Source: Tubiluchus corallicola
Taxonomy: Eukaryota; Priapulida; Priapulimorpha; Priapulimorphida; Tubiluchidae
Direction of reading: 5' to 3'
Length of the DNA: 64,000 nucleotides
NCBI GenBank assembly: GCA_030141605.1
Contig: JAQGDQ010000127.1
Span: 496,001-560,000, forward strand
Shown here: in pieces, positions 38,121-49,575 of the stretch
How the letters are laid out: each line of letters begins with the position of its first letter
Numbering within the stretch: position 1 is the stretch's first letter
Translations under genes and position numbers: made by a program
The notes under the pieces: generated by a model
The model's input: only the letters and a program-made list of their open reading frames with translations
Databases searched by the model: none
What the model was told of the DNA's origin: nothing

Positions 38121-39119
38121 CTGTTTCAATGGAAACTGTTTCACACGGAATAATAAGTCGTAGAATACACCTCTGCATGTTTATATTTCTCCAAACACTC
38201 TAACACCCGTCACTTTTTTTGCTTGAGCAACGGTGAAATATGAGTCTCGTATTCATGATGCTTTCGAACTTATCTGTAAAACTAACTTTATGGAGCCATC
38301 CAAAAAAGTATCTACTAGGCTGTCCCCAAATTAACTGAACTGGATACTGTAACTTAGAAGATGGCGAAACAAGTTTCTATCATGCAGTCTGAATTTTGTC
38401 AAATTGCCTCGCAAGTCTTCTCGCCAAAAAACTTAACTACTAAAACTAAAAAGCAAACTTCACGAAACAAACGAAAGGAGATTTACGAAATTGCATCTGT
38501 TCATCAACAGCATCTACCACATTTTCCACCATCTGTTTTTATTAGATTAATCCATTGAATTAAGGAATGCCAATGAAAGTAAACATATGCAGAATAGTGC
38601 CGTGCTAATCCGCGCACTGTTGTTATTTTTATTCTAAACACGTACTTTACTGTGCATTTAATTATTGTCATGAAAATGTTAGAATCTTCACTTCTTTGTG
38701 TCATCGCTTACTGCATACTGCAGTAATCATTGCCGATCAAATCATAGCATATGGTTTGCAGAACGTCATAACAATAGCTGTCACATAGCAATTCATTGTA
38801 CTTTCCTATTAGGAACCAGTCCTTTGCACGCCAGAAGGTCAACCTTAATTTTATTACCCGTCACACATAATACACCTAACTGATGATACTGTTGAGTATA
38901 ATTTCATCGTTTCCGGTACGCCTTTCCTGCTTCACAGCATAGCTCTTCAGTCTTTAGTATGCACTATACAGCAAAGTGAATTAATAAAATATACTGCATC
39001 ACTTAATCATAGCGGTTAAATCTCATTATTAGTAATTTTCTCTCCGCCTTCTTCCAGTCACTCATGACTGTACAACAACTGTTATGACACTGACGTTGGC
39101 GCGCATAAGAGTCAAGTAC

Positions 39120-39142
39120 CGGTTAATAATTGAACAATATAT
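39120..39142 (-). CDS. Candidate 23-nt exon upstream in the minus-strand gene
   Basis: Minus-strand acceptor TTTTTCTTCTAAACTGAGTTAG and donor GTACTTGAC. In phase 0 it reads IYCSIIN and leaves CG, which completes Arg with the first C of the exon at 38023-38120. Splice signals and phase agree, but it is very short. Confidence 0.35.
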
Positions 39143-40029
39143 CTAACTCAGTTTAGAAGAAAAACGCTGTGGGTGGAATACCATTTTCTAGAGAATGGTT
39201 ACTTCTCAAAGCCCAGGGGGTGCTGGTCTGCTCTCAAAAAGAAATCACAGACTCGAATTAAAACACGGCTGAATAGCAACAGAAAGCTATGACCCTGTAG
39301 CCGACGTATGTTCACACTGCGCATAGCTTTTTGCATGCGGTTCTCACAAATGAGAGGAACAAAAGCTATCTTTTCTCAGACTTCTGCATTCTGATCATCA
39401 TTCTTGGGGATCGAGTGGAGTTCTATACAAGGTGTTCTGCAGGCCCGAGATTCTGACATTTGGTTTTTGTAAGTCAAATTTATAAGTAAGTGTAATTTAT
39501 GTGCATATCATCTATAGTTTGTAATAGTGTAGCTGTACCCGAAAATGGCTGCATTAAAATTTATTATTTATATCTACCCTATCCCCTACAGTAACATCTC
39601 TATTAAACGTTCTTCTTGTTTTCGTTTTTGATGGTTTTGCGCAATAATCGTGTTTGACTTGGTTTAGTGTGAACTCTTATCGAGGTTACTAATCGGTAAA
39701 CCACGGAACAGTATAATCTCGGCATTCTTGTTGAATATTAACGAAAAGGTTAAAAACTGTCACACGCAAATATTTAACAACATTGACGTTTTCGAGGGTG
39801 TATGCACTACTGCGCCTGCATGTGCGTATTGTGAGAGAGCATCAATGTTCTACAATACTGCAAATGCACATTGACCGTTGACCAACCTGATCTGCAGAAT
39901 ACAAGTTATTTACTTTGAATCTGAAAATGAAGATCTATTGAGCCCCTAAGGGACATGAGAAAAAAAATTTGTCGTTCCCCGGAGTTACTATCTTGTTCCC
40001 CGAGTTACTAAGTCGTGCGTCAAAGAAAA
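39143..40029. other. Non-coding DNA upstream of the recognised minus-strand exons
   Basis: The first exon and promoter of the minus-strand gene should lie here or further right, but no start exon could be chosen. Confidence 0.35.
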
Positions 40030-40460
40030 ACGCTTTGTGAACGAAAACCATAAGTCGTACCGGGGCGTGCGATACATTCGATTCGCCGAAAAACGTGAAA
40101 TCTGATACAAAATTGCGAGCCGCGTTTCATCTAACCAGAAAACGGCGATAAAAAGATGTCCGGTCGAGTATTTTACATTCAGAATCTGCTGTTATTTCCT
40201 GTGCTGTTTAGTTTCCGAGATACCGATCTTTTTGGAATAACTCAGAAACTATATGAGGCTTCTTAACCAATTTGGTGTTCCTGTAGCCAGGCTAAAGGGC
40301 TATCTTAGTCTGTAATTTCGGGCTATGACCGTTTGACCAGTCTTATTTATGACCCAAAAATCGTCAAAATATGTTCAGTTTTGAAAAGCCATTATTCCTA
40401 CAAGAAGTGTCATCTACACAAACGGGAAAAGGCCAGGTAAACTACCACATCTTGGCTATC
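40030..40460 (+). repeat. Direct repeat of about 420 bp, copy A
   Basis: Shares with copy B (40780-41203) the blocks CGTGCGATACAT, GCGAGCCGCGTTTC, CCAGAAAACGGCGATAAAA, GATGTCCGGTCGA, TTTTGGAATAACTCA, TAATTTCGGG and AAAAATCGTCAAAAT in the same order. CG-containing motifs are much denser than in the neighbourhood. No coding frame is conserved between copies. Confidence 0.8.
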
Positions 40461-40779
40461 CATCTTTGCTCAGATATTTTTACCTTAAACAGTTACCGTT
40501 TAATAAGGCCTCAAACATAACAGAGTTATGCGAAGACCTAAACTTTATCACATCATTGCTTAAATTTACCCTTAAATTACTTATGACAGAAACGCCACCT
40601 ATCAATATGGCGGTCAGTAATGATAGTCCAATCAACTCTGTGCCCAACGAGGTGCCACATAACCGCCACCGACTTAAGGCTGCCACGCTACAATGTTTTT
40701 TTGGTGCACAGGTCGGTCCTATGGTTACTGTACAGTTGAAAATAGTCATATAGCCAAAAACCGACATGCTTTACTTTAA
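40461..40779. other. Spacer between the two direct repeats
   Basis: About 320 bp. Overlapping 95-codon frames exist on both strands, but neither shows recognisable similarity, and frames open on both strands at once are most simply a composition effect. Confidence 0.4.
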
Positions 40780-41203
40780 AAGCTGTTTGAACGGAAATAG
40801 TGAGTCGAAGCGTGCGATACATCATTCGGATTCGCCACGAAACGTAAAATTTAATACATTGCGTCGAAATCGCGAGCCGCGTTTCGTTTATCCAGAAAAC
40901 GGCGATAAAAGGGATGTCCGGTCGAAAATTTTACATTCAGTCTGTTGTCATTTTCGTTCTACGCTTTTTAGCTTCCGAGATACGCTTCCTTTTGGAATAA
41001 CTCAAAAATTAAGTAAGGCTGCTTGATCAAGTCTTGGCGCATGTAGCCAGGGTAGAGGGCCATTTTATCCTATAATTTCGGGTCTTGGCCTTTTGACCCG
41101 GTTAAGTTATAGTCCAAAAATCGTCAAAATTTGTCCATTTTTGAAAAGCTATCATTGCCACCTACCCAAACGGAAAAAACAAGTAAAGCACCATGTCTTG
41201 GCT
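40780..41203 (+). repeat. Direct repeat of about 420 bp, copy B
   Basis: Second copy of the repeat at 40030-40460, same orientation, starting about 750 bp later and diverged by substitutions and small indels. Its end abuts the LINE 3' fragment that follows, so the repeat could belong to that element. Confidence 0.8.
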
Positions 41204-42100
41204 AATGACGCGTCATCAACCACGCTGACAATAAAAAATTCTATAATCGAACAAACTCATAATGTTAAATTTTTGGGCATACTGGTAGACAATAAATTTT
41301 CATCGGATGAACACTTTAATAACATATACACAAAAATAGCATCTAGCACATCATATATCCGACAAGTTAAAGGGCAACTAACACAACAAACTAAGATACT
41401 AATACACAAAACTTTAATACTACTACACTTCTTATGTGGATGTACACTACTTCAAAAAACAAAAGAGAAAATAACTTAAAATTAAATATCCCTCAGAACT
41501 ATGCAGTGAGATTGATAGCTGGGTACTCATACAAACATAAGGCAGGTAGACAAAAATTCAAAACTTTATCAACTAATCTAAGAAAAACTTTAAAACTTCC
41601 AATCACTGAAGCACACAAAGAATATTTTGCTCTGCTTTTTATATTTAAATACATTAACAACATCAGAAAACTATTTCAAAATAACAGATTCAGCTTTTTT
41701 CTAAATCCTATCGTCAATTCCAGAACAAGTAATCTAAAGCAAATTAGGACAAATACCCAGTATGCAACCAACTGTGCAATCAAGCAAGCAATTCTACTTT
41801 GGAATTCTCTACCATTACATGTTAAACAAATCAGCGTTTTAAAAGCAAATTAAAATCATTAATATTAACTAGATATGAAATACCATGACACCAGTACGAC
41901 AACAACTAATTCAGAATTTTTATATGCACTGCATATTAATTAACTAATAATTTTTAATTCTTGTGAATAGTTGTAAATACGTTTTATTTTTATTCGAAAC
42001 CAGTGGTTTCGATTGCACTGACACATTTTCCTTTAGCAGTGTAAGTTTTTCTTAACTAACACTGATTGGTCATCTCTGTAAAGTCTTTATATGTATTTAA
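41200..42100 (+). pseudogene. 5'-truncated LINE: C-terminal end of a reverse transcriptase protein
   Basis: Two overlapping plus-strand frames (to 41479 and 41434-41853) hold the conserved region after the RT core of non-LTR elements. The first has NVKFLGILVDNKFSSDEHFN, the YLG-type motif, and IYTKIASSTSYIRQVKGQL. The second has NYAVRLIAGYSYKHKAG, ALLFIFKYINN and ILLWNSLPLHVKQI near the C-terminus. A frameshift near 41440-41470 separates them. About 150-250 bp of AT-rich 3' sequence follows. The order matches CR1/jockey-like elements. The fragment is inactive: it lacks the endonuclease and catalytic core. Confidence 0.8.
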
Positions 42101-42575
42101 ATACTTTACCTAGACGTTTTATATAATATCTATGATTTATATAAAATGCGTAAAGTGACTTTAGCGTGGTCTGTCTTGAATCGAATTCTTCCTAGATTTC
42201 CTTTTTTGTACATTACAGGTCTCATCATTCGATGGAATGCGTAAGACGACCTAGTCAATGTACTAAGCCGTTCAGGCAAGCGGTGAGCTAATTATTTAAC
42301 TGGTAAAGTGGCTTACGGATACAATACCACCATCACTGAATAGGCTTCCTCTATGTGTATTAGGTGGATCACTTTCCAGAGTTAAGAATTACGATTCTTA
42401 CGATTTTTTTCGTAAACTTGTTTGTGCGTAGGAACGTTCTTAGCGTTACGCACGGATTCATTTTCTAAAAATATTCAAAAAAGTCAGTTTTCCTAAAAAT
42501 CTTCTTAGACCCCATCTTAAAGCTTGCGTAAATACAATTTTGTTTGTAGTGCATGGCTATGACGTCATGTCTCTC
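42101..42575. other. Non-coding DNA
   Basis: No exon or repeat recognised with confidence. Confidence 0.4.

Positions 42576-42659
<84 letters not shown>
42576..42659. repeat. (TC)n microsatellite, about 80 bp
   Basis: Nearly uninterrupted CT dinucleotides on the plus strand. The long RE and SL peptide runs on the two strands are translations of this tract. Confidence 0.95.
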
Positions 42660-42662
<3 letters not shown>

Positions 42663-44170
42663 GCGACACGAGAAAAAGCCGACCAGCCAATGCAATTTCA
42701 AACAAATTTGAAAACACGTTCAAACGTGACTTGCTTCAATTTCACACGTTCTCTAAAATACAAAACTGTATAAAGTGCCTACGAAAATTATGTTAGAACA
42801 ATTGAACATTTGTTTTATATTTATGTTAATTAAAATTTATTCGACATTCGGATATCTAGGGAAAAGTAAAATTAAAATCTAAGAATTACACACTCTGCAT
42901 ATAGACAGACTTTTGCATTGCACCTTTATAATACCTAGAAAAAATGAAGCAGAAACTATTTTAGACATTTTACTTTGGTTTGTTTCAGCACTCTATAAAA
43001 TGGATAGGCGTTCTATAGAATACACGGTTTCACATATTGCCTGTATCAGACGCAACGTGGAATTAAAGCAACAGGCTGAGGCAATCGGTTTGAGAGCTGA
43101 GGGACACCGACGTTGGATCTAAAAATCTTCCATTAGTATTGCCTAGTTTTATATGAAGCGTTATATCTCTAAAAAGAATTTGTCATCGTGGGTAGTTAGT
43201 TATAAGACTGATTTTAAATCATCATAATAACTGTATTACCGATAATAGTAATATAATATATTATTCAATATAATATATAATATTAATGTAATATATAATT
43301 ATTATTTTGTTTTATTTATTATAATTTTCGTAATTACCTAGCTGTGTATTGTGACATTTATTGAACATCTGCATTTGCTTTTGCCATTAATGTAATCACT
43401 GTTATGCAGCAATTCTCATTTCGACTTCTTCTGTTGTCATTTTTACTACATGAGGTTGCTGAGAAGTACTTTACATTGCATTTTGTTATGTTTATTTTTT
43501 CCTTTTGCTTATTGCTTTTTTGTGATCATTCCGACCATTTATGCGTATTAACCAAAGTTCCAGCCAGTACCTATCATCACAATTTATTCTGATAATCATA
43601 ATAATAAGGGTGACCTATGGTCTTTCCTCGCTCTGCTCGACCTTTGGGTAAAGTAAAGTACATGTAATATCACTGGAGAAAATAAACGTCCATGTCTACG
43701 TCTATGTATAATGCCTTTACTCGAGATCAGTAACATCGATCAGCTATCGCTGATTTCAGTGGTTCGCCAGTTTTTTTGTCACTATGTAGGACTGGCCGTG
43801 CATTGGCGCCGCAATCATCAGAACCAGCTTCGTGTGAGTCATGAGACTCGTGACGTCCGTGCCTGACGCGCCGACTATATGTTGAAGATATCCGTTATTA
43901 CCGAAAGTCACATGTCATTCCATTGAAGATAGATCTTCAACAAGCCATAGAACCAGCTAAAATACCTGCAGGACGACAAATGTGAACAAATTTAGATTTT
44001 GCACAGAAATATTTAAACACTTCAGCATTGATCCTTAGAAATAAAGGCATTTGGGGCATTGCGGCAAGCAGGGAGTCCTGACATAGAGAGGTGAACAGAA
44101 TCATGTCCCTGAACGTATGATTCATTGGATGATGATAACTGACCGAATTCGCGTCTACCTGTTCTCCCCA
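42660..44170. other. Non-coding DNA
   Basis: No gene recognised. Includes a palindromic TA-rich stretch at about 43240-43310. Short frames at 42913-43122 and 43404-43592 lack support. Confidence 0.4.
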
Positions 44171-44590
44171 TTTTGGTGGACTTGATGAACGTAATTTTTG
44201 ACGCAATGAACGTATGTTGAACACCTGTGTACTGATGGGCTTGGGTAATTTTGGACGTAACTTCGAGTGTTTGTTCATTAAATTAAAGACTATTTTGATG
44301 GACGTGATTTAAGGTCCATTTACTTATGTTATTCGAACTCAGCGGACGTCCACTTGGTGTGTGTATTTGAACGCGATGGACTTAATTGCAAGCGTCCATT
44401 CACAAAATAACGATGGACCTACGTAATTGTTGACGTGGTGGGTTTAATGTTTAGTGCTAGCTGAACGTTAGTTTAAACGTGATGGACTCCGTATCATATG
44501 TAAATCAATTTGATTGGTGTTTGCCACGTGATCCATCACGTCCGCTGAATTAGTGAATAAACGTCCATATTACGTTCATCACGTCCACTC
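44171..44590. mobile_element. Inverted-repeat element with GGACGTGATGAACGT motifs
   Basis: The left end (GGTGGACTTGATGAACGTAA, from about 44174) is mirrored by the right end (TTACGTTCATCACGTCCACT, to about 44589). Between them TGGACGT and ACGTCCA-like motifs recur on both strands about ten times. It looks like a short non-autonomous DNA element built from repeated subterminal motifs. No transposase; no target duplication was made out. The 113-codon minus-strand frame at 43937-44278 overlaps its left end and is not credible as a gene. Confidence 0.6.
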
Positions 44591-45901
44591 ATTTAGGATT
44601 TGCTGAGTCTACCAACTGCTTGAAATATCACCTCTTTCTACAGCATTACGTAAGGCTGCCTCTCTAGTTTTTGAGAAATTATGATGTGTATGCACTGTGC
44701 CGTCAATACAGTGCATATGTACCACTTTTTTTTACATTGGTGCCACTTTTAATGATGTTAATGAAAAACATAAAGTTAATAAATCCAGTAACGATGGTCT
44801 TTCAAGCTTCATCGTGAACTTGATTTGCACTGTATAGTATATTATACATTCTATAACAAAATAATAAATGATGTACAGTGATTTTTTGCTAATAAATACT
44901 TTTTTCTTCTGAATCTTTGAACTGTATCTGGAGAGCTTGAACTATGATGATTATGTTGAAACTGTATTACTCTGTGTATTTGATTATGTGATCCCATGTA
45001 AGAAGCATGAAAATGTGTAAAAATTGATTAGCAAATCACAGAATTCAGTTTAGCTGGCTGCTCCAATAGACAGTGCTTTCCTTACAGCACTTCAGTTATA
45101 TTTTTTCTGACACTGGTTCTCCGTATTTCAAGCTTCTTTTTCATGTATTTTAAATAGAAATAGTGAATAAATCAATGTGAAACAAATTTATAATATGTGT
45201 GCTTACAAACCAAAACCACCTGTAAGTCGGCATACTTAAAACTACGTTATGATGCCTCAAAGTAGAATGCACCAAAAATTTGGTAAAATGTCAATTTTTT
45301 GTTTTTATAGAAACAAATGCTAAATGTATTGGACTTATACCCTAGCATCAAGAAAATGTTCAAACAATACTAAAAATCTAATTTTATAACACTGTACCCA
45401 ATTTTTTCGCTCAAAACTAGTATTGCAATTATGAAAAACTTGTATTTTCAAACTCTGATTGTAGCTCCTGGAAGCTGTCATTTTCCTTGGTTTTTTTTCT
45501 GTTTCTGAAGCCCAGATCTCCATCAAGAAGAGTCATCTACTGGATTTAAATACAACTCCAATGTGGCCTTGTAAAGTCTTGCAAAATGATCCTCATGAAA
45601 TGGAGATTCAGGATATGTTAATAACTAGAAAAGCTTAATTGACGACTTATGGACGATTTTGCTATGCAAGCATACATATGATATGTGATATACCACCAGC
45701 ACGAGTACATACATATATTCATAATCATTGTCAGGTTATATAATTATAATATTTTCAAATGATGAATTAGAAATCACCAAACTATATTTTTTTATTTTTG
45801 TTAGTAGGTGTTACCTGGTATATGCACTTCCTCTGTTGTACTTGGTGGATATTCCTGCAATCAGCTAGATCATCCTAGAACATTGCTTATATCTCACTGA
45901 T
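44591..45901. other. Upstream region of the ENOSF1-like gene
   Basis: Mostly AT-rich non-coding DNA. Just before the coding start (45,810-45,880) a pyrimidine-rich stretch followed by CTGCAATCAG and AGCTAG could be a 3' splice site for a non-coding leader exon. No core promoter motif stands out. Confidence 0.4.
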
Positions 45902-47242
45902 ATGGCACCATTATCAACAAAAATTATTGATTTCTCTGTCTATGATATTAGATTTCCCACATCATTGGAACAACATGGATCAGATGCAATGCACACTGAC
46001 CCTGATTATTCATGTGCATACGTAATTATATCTACTGATGATGGCACAAAAGGACATGGCTTCAGTTTTACAATAGGTAAAGGTACAGATATAGTAGTGA
46101 AGGCTATTAAAGTACTGGAACATTTGTGTGTAAGCAAGAAAGTGCAAGACATTTTTAATGACTTTTCAACATTTTGGACAAAACTAACTAATCACACCCA
46201 GTTGCGATGGGTAGGTCCAGAAAAGGGTGTGATTCATTTAGCAACGGCGGCTATAATTAATGCATTATGGGACCTTTGGGGAAAACTTGAAGGCAAGCCT
46301 GTGTGGAAACTTTTATCTGACATGACATCAGAGCAAATTGTATCACTAATTGATTTTCGGTATCTGACAGATGCTTTAACGCCCCAGGAAGCTTTAGATA
46401 TTTTAAAAGCAAATGAAAATTCAAAGCAAGAAAAAATAGAATATCTAAACATGTATGGGTACCCTGCTTATACAACAGCAGTGGCATGGCTTGGTTATAG
46501 TGATGAAAGAGTAGAAATACTTGCAAAAAAAGCTCTAAGAAATGGTTGGACTCGATTTAAAGCAAAAGTTGGTGTTAGCGTAGAAGATGATGTCAGGAGG
46601 TTAAAGAAAATTCGTGAAACAATTGGCGAAAAGAATGTCCTTATGATAGATGCAAATCAGCGTTGGGACGTTGACGAAGCAGTGAAATATATGCAACATT
46701 TACTCCCATTTAAACCTTTATGGATTGAAGAGCCAACATCTCCTGATGATGTCTTAGGCCATGCATTTATAGCTAAAGCTCTCAAATCTTATGGGATTGG
46801 AGTAGCAACAGGAGAGCAATGTCATAACAGAGTTATGTTTAAACAATTTTTACAAGCTGAAGGCATGCAGTTTTGTCAAATAGATGCCTGTCGTCTTGCA
46901 GGGCCTAACGAAATCATTGCAGTGTTGTTAATGGCTAAAAAGTTCAATGTCCCTGTTTGTCCGCATGCTGGTGGAGTTGGTTTGTGTGAGCTTGTTCAAC
47001 ACATGTCATACTTTGATTATATTTGTGTTAGTGCTTCTATGGAAAACAGAGTTGTTGAGTATGTTGATCACCTACATGAACATTTTACAACTCCAACAGT
47101 AATCAAGAATGGTTCTTATTTTCCACCTAGTGATCCAGGTTATTCGAGTGAGATGAAAACTGAGTCCATACTCAGTTATGAGTATCCAAATGGAAGTGTA
47201 TGGCAGCATTTGTTTAAAGAGGGGAAGTTCAGACCAACTTAA
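45902..47242 (+). CDS. ENOSF1: L-fuconate dehydratase-like enzyme, enolase superfamily (ENOSF1 type), intronless
   Basis: A complete 446-codon frame, close to the length of animal ENOSF1, with a G at -3 and a G at +4 of the start. The protein has the enolase-superfamily layout: an N-terminal capping domain to about residue 180 and a C-terminal barrel with all expected active-site residues. These are the KxK pair K220/K222 (FKAKVG), metal ligands D250 (LMIDANQRW), E276 (WIEEPTSPDD) and E305 (ATGEQ), and the D328/H355 pair (QIDACR, CPHAGGVGLCE). Bacterial relatives dehydrate L-fuconate to the 2-keto-3-deoxy acid in fucose breakdown; the animal protein is thought to act the same way. There is no obvious N-terminal targeting peptide. 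The striking point is the absence of introns in an otherwise intron-rich region, suggesting an old retrocopy or intron loss. No frameshift or stop disrupts it, so it is probably functional. Confidence 0.95.
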   Translation: MAPLSTKIIDFSVYDIRFPTSLEQHGSDAMHTDPDYSCAYVIISTDDGTKGHGFSFTIGKGTDIVVKAIKVLEHLCVSKKVQDIFNDFSTFWTKLTNHTQLRWVGPEKGVIHLATAAIINALWDLWGKLEGKPVWKLLSDMTSEQIVSLIDFRYLTDALTPQEALDILKANENSKQEKIEYLNMYGYPAYTTAVAWLGYSDERVEILAKKALRNGWTRFKAKVGVSVEDDVRRLKKIRETIGEKNVLMIDANQRWDVDEAVKYMQHLLPFKPLWIEEPTSPDDVLGHAFIAKALKSYGIGVATGEQCHNRVMFKQFLQAEGMQFCQIDACRLAGPNEIIAVLLMAKKFNVPVCPHAGGVGLCELVQHMSYFDYICVSASMENRVVEYVDHLHEHFTTPTVIKNGSYFPPSDPGYSSEMKTESILSYEYPNGSVWQHLFKEGKFRPT

Positions 47243-48300
47243 AAATTCTTGCTGTCAAAAAGTGTCAATGAGGATGGTTTTAGCACCAAAATAATAACTT
47301 GGAAAAGATGAAATGTTTGATAAATTAATTGTTTTTTACAGTATGAAGTACGTATATTTCAAAAAATTGTTGTTAGTACTGAGGTGAACTGAAGGAAAAG
47401 CTTTTTTAGCAGCACCAATTAATTAAGAAAAAAAGACAACTTTTATCCCTTAGTTTGTAACATAGTTTGATTGCTATGTCTACCTCATGTCTGGTTGTCA
47501 CGAAAAATTGTGGTTTTGCGATAGGCTTTAATGGGCGTCACCTTTCATTACCATCTCATCTGATTTTCAATGATATGAAGGATTATGATTCATTAATTTG
47601 TGAAATGAGTAGTGTTTATGTATTTATGTATGTGTTATTTTTGACTGCTTATTGCATTTAGATAAATCAGTAAGTAAAATCACTGACCTCATGTGAAGTT
47701 TACTGATTTTTAGTATTTTCTGGCATATTTGTATTGTTTGTAAGTTTTGTATTTTAGGACTGAGAAAATAGCTCTCACAGAGAGTTCTCACAGACTTGTT
47801 CTTAGTAAATGAAATTATGCAATGCTTAGTAAACTAGAGCGCCCACAGGAGAAGAGCATAGTTGCCCACTGAACTTGTCATACTTTGAGACTACTGCAAG
47901 ATGTATTTTCTGCATTGACACTTAAGATGATAATGATACTAAATTCTTGTGAAAAACCAGCTGCCATTATGAAGAGCATCATATAGACCTATTATATGTA
48001 TAATGTGTTTGGGGTCTTACCATATATGCAGCCCTCACCAAAATAATTAGGCTGGATGCCAGTTTGCATGGTAACTACATATATATGCAATATGAACAAT
48101 TCAATTTTGGTGCATAATGTTATTGTGCTAAAAACATTAATACTTTATTTAGTTTTGTTAAGCACTCACTGTACTAGTATAGTATAAAAGCATTGTGCTT
48201 TTGTATGATAAAAGTTATGATAACTGTGATATAGCTTTGATAAAATTTTGAGATGGATTAGAATATTTTCTCTATAATACAGTTGTTTTTCTAATAAAAT
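47243..48300 (+). other. Likely 3' UTR of the ENOSF1-like gene
   Basis: No open frame of interest. A canonical AATAAA lies at 48293-48298, about 1.05 kb after the stop, with another at about 48403. Neither a genomic poly(A) tract after the stop nor flanking direct repeats of recent retroposition were seen. Confidence 0.4.
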
Positions 48301-49575
48301 AATTTTAAACTGGAGTGGACTGACTGTACATTTTTCTAACAACACATTTATTGGGAAACCTGTGTTAACGTGTTTCTAATTTTTTTGGTAATGCTATCTA
48401 TAATAAACAATAACGGTTTTATAATACGACTGGAATTAAGACAATTTATACAGGCGGTCCACATTATCATTGAAAGAAACAACTGTTGTTAAAAACTTTA
48501 AAACAAAATATTTACATTGAATTTCATGTAGTAGTTATGTACAACATAGGGAATATTATTAGTTAATAGCAACATTAATTTATTTTGTGCTTGCTTGTGT
48601 GTTTGAATTGTTCTAATGGAAATGTTCAGCTTTCATAATTACCTACTACTATTGAATATTCATGCTAAATAATCAGTTTGTTGCTAAATAATTAGTAAAT
48701 AGGTTGTGCGTCTTATCTGCAACTTTGAATAGATTAGCAGCACAATCAGTTCAGCCGACGAGACTCATTAGGGCAAAAGCTCCTGGAAGAAATAAACCTA
48801 TTATGAGACTACAAAAGGCATTTTAATCATGTTAAAGATGACAAGTCTCAGGAGAGTTCTCTCAAATATTAATAATACTTAAATTATCAGCTTTGAGTCA
48901 TTAATTAACATGATTAATTATTGGATTCCAGAACTAATGTTTTTAATACACGTATTTCATGCTTGAGTTTAAAAAGGCCCACTCTTCTGGCCTAATTACA
49001 GGTAATTAAGCAATAAATAATAACAGTTTTTAGCACCTCATTTAAATTTTGCCTTATTATGAGGTAGGCCTACTATAAACATGGACAGATGAGATGTTTA
49101 CCTCCAGCATCATTGCAAGAGGCCTAGCTATTCATTATTTCATTATAACTTATTATTACTAATAAAAATATTACATTATTCAAATAAGATAAATAATTCA
49201 AGTTATTGTTATGATCAAATCACTGAGTCCAGCAGCCAAAAGGTCAGGTTTCTCTGAATAACTGACGCTTTGCCGTGATAATTGTATTTCAGATTCCCCT
49301 TAGATGGATGTGTAATAAAGCTGAAATCATTTGCCGTTTAGTTTCGGATTAATGGATAATAATCAAAGATTTTTCCTTTTGTCAAGTGGCGCAAACTTGA
49401 AAAAGTTAAACGCAAAGAATGAGCCACTGAGACAAGCTACTGACATAGCGGAGTCTAGTTTTTTTGCTGTATTAACTGTTGTCTTTACCTGTTTCTTTTT
49501 TTTAGAGTTCTGTCCGCCAAATGTCTACAATAGACGTAACGGGCATATGATGATGTTGATGACTGAGTGAAAGTG
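48301..49575. other. Intergenic, AT-rich
   Basis: No gene or clear repeat. The plus-strand frame at 49331-49570 has no recognisable content. Confidence 0.4.

Larger units (their letters stand above)
9710..39142 (-). other. Multi-exon gene of unknown function (gene model, minus strand)
   Basis: Read on the minus strand, a chain of short exons with GT..AG borders can be assembled. The solid core has nine exons: 38023-38120, 36783-36826, 35697-35762, 35601-35635, 30781-30866, 30353-30384, 25402-25448, 23237-23276 and 20747-20935. Each has one open frame that fits, and all eight junction phases agree, giving about 210 residues. Less certain exons lie upstream (39120-39142) and downstream (17740-17818, 10504-10686, 10268-10309, 9710-9734). 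The protein looks helical and leucine/alanine rich, with an acidic stretch ending in LDASEQQ and a basic stretch around KELRKIICRRK; it resembles a helical-repeat or scaffold protein, but I do not recognise the family. The start and the true 3' end are not established. Introns run from 61 bp to nearly 10 kb. Confidence 0.75.

Noticed and set aside
40466-40767. 95-codon frames on both strands
   Set aside because: Open on both strands over the same bases between two repeats, with no recognisable content; most likely chance from composition.
42465-42773. RE-repeat and SL-repeat frames on opposite strands
   Set aside because: Both are readings of the (TC)n microsatellite.
43937-44278. 113-codon minus-strand frame
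   Set aside because: It straddles the end of an inverted-repeat element, shows no domain, and has no splice or start context.
45810-45900. 3' splice site just upstream of the ENOSF1-like start
   Set aside because: Several AGs follow a pyrimidine-rich run, but none can be chosen and no leader exon was located; kept only as a note.
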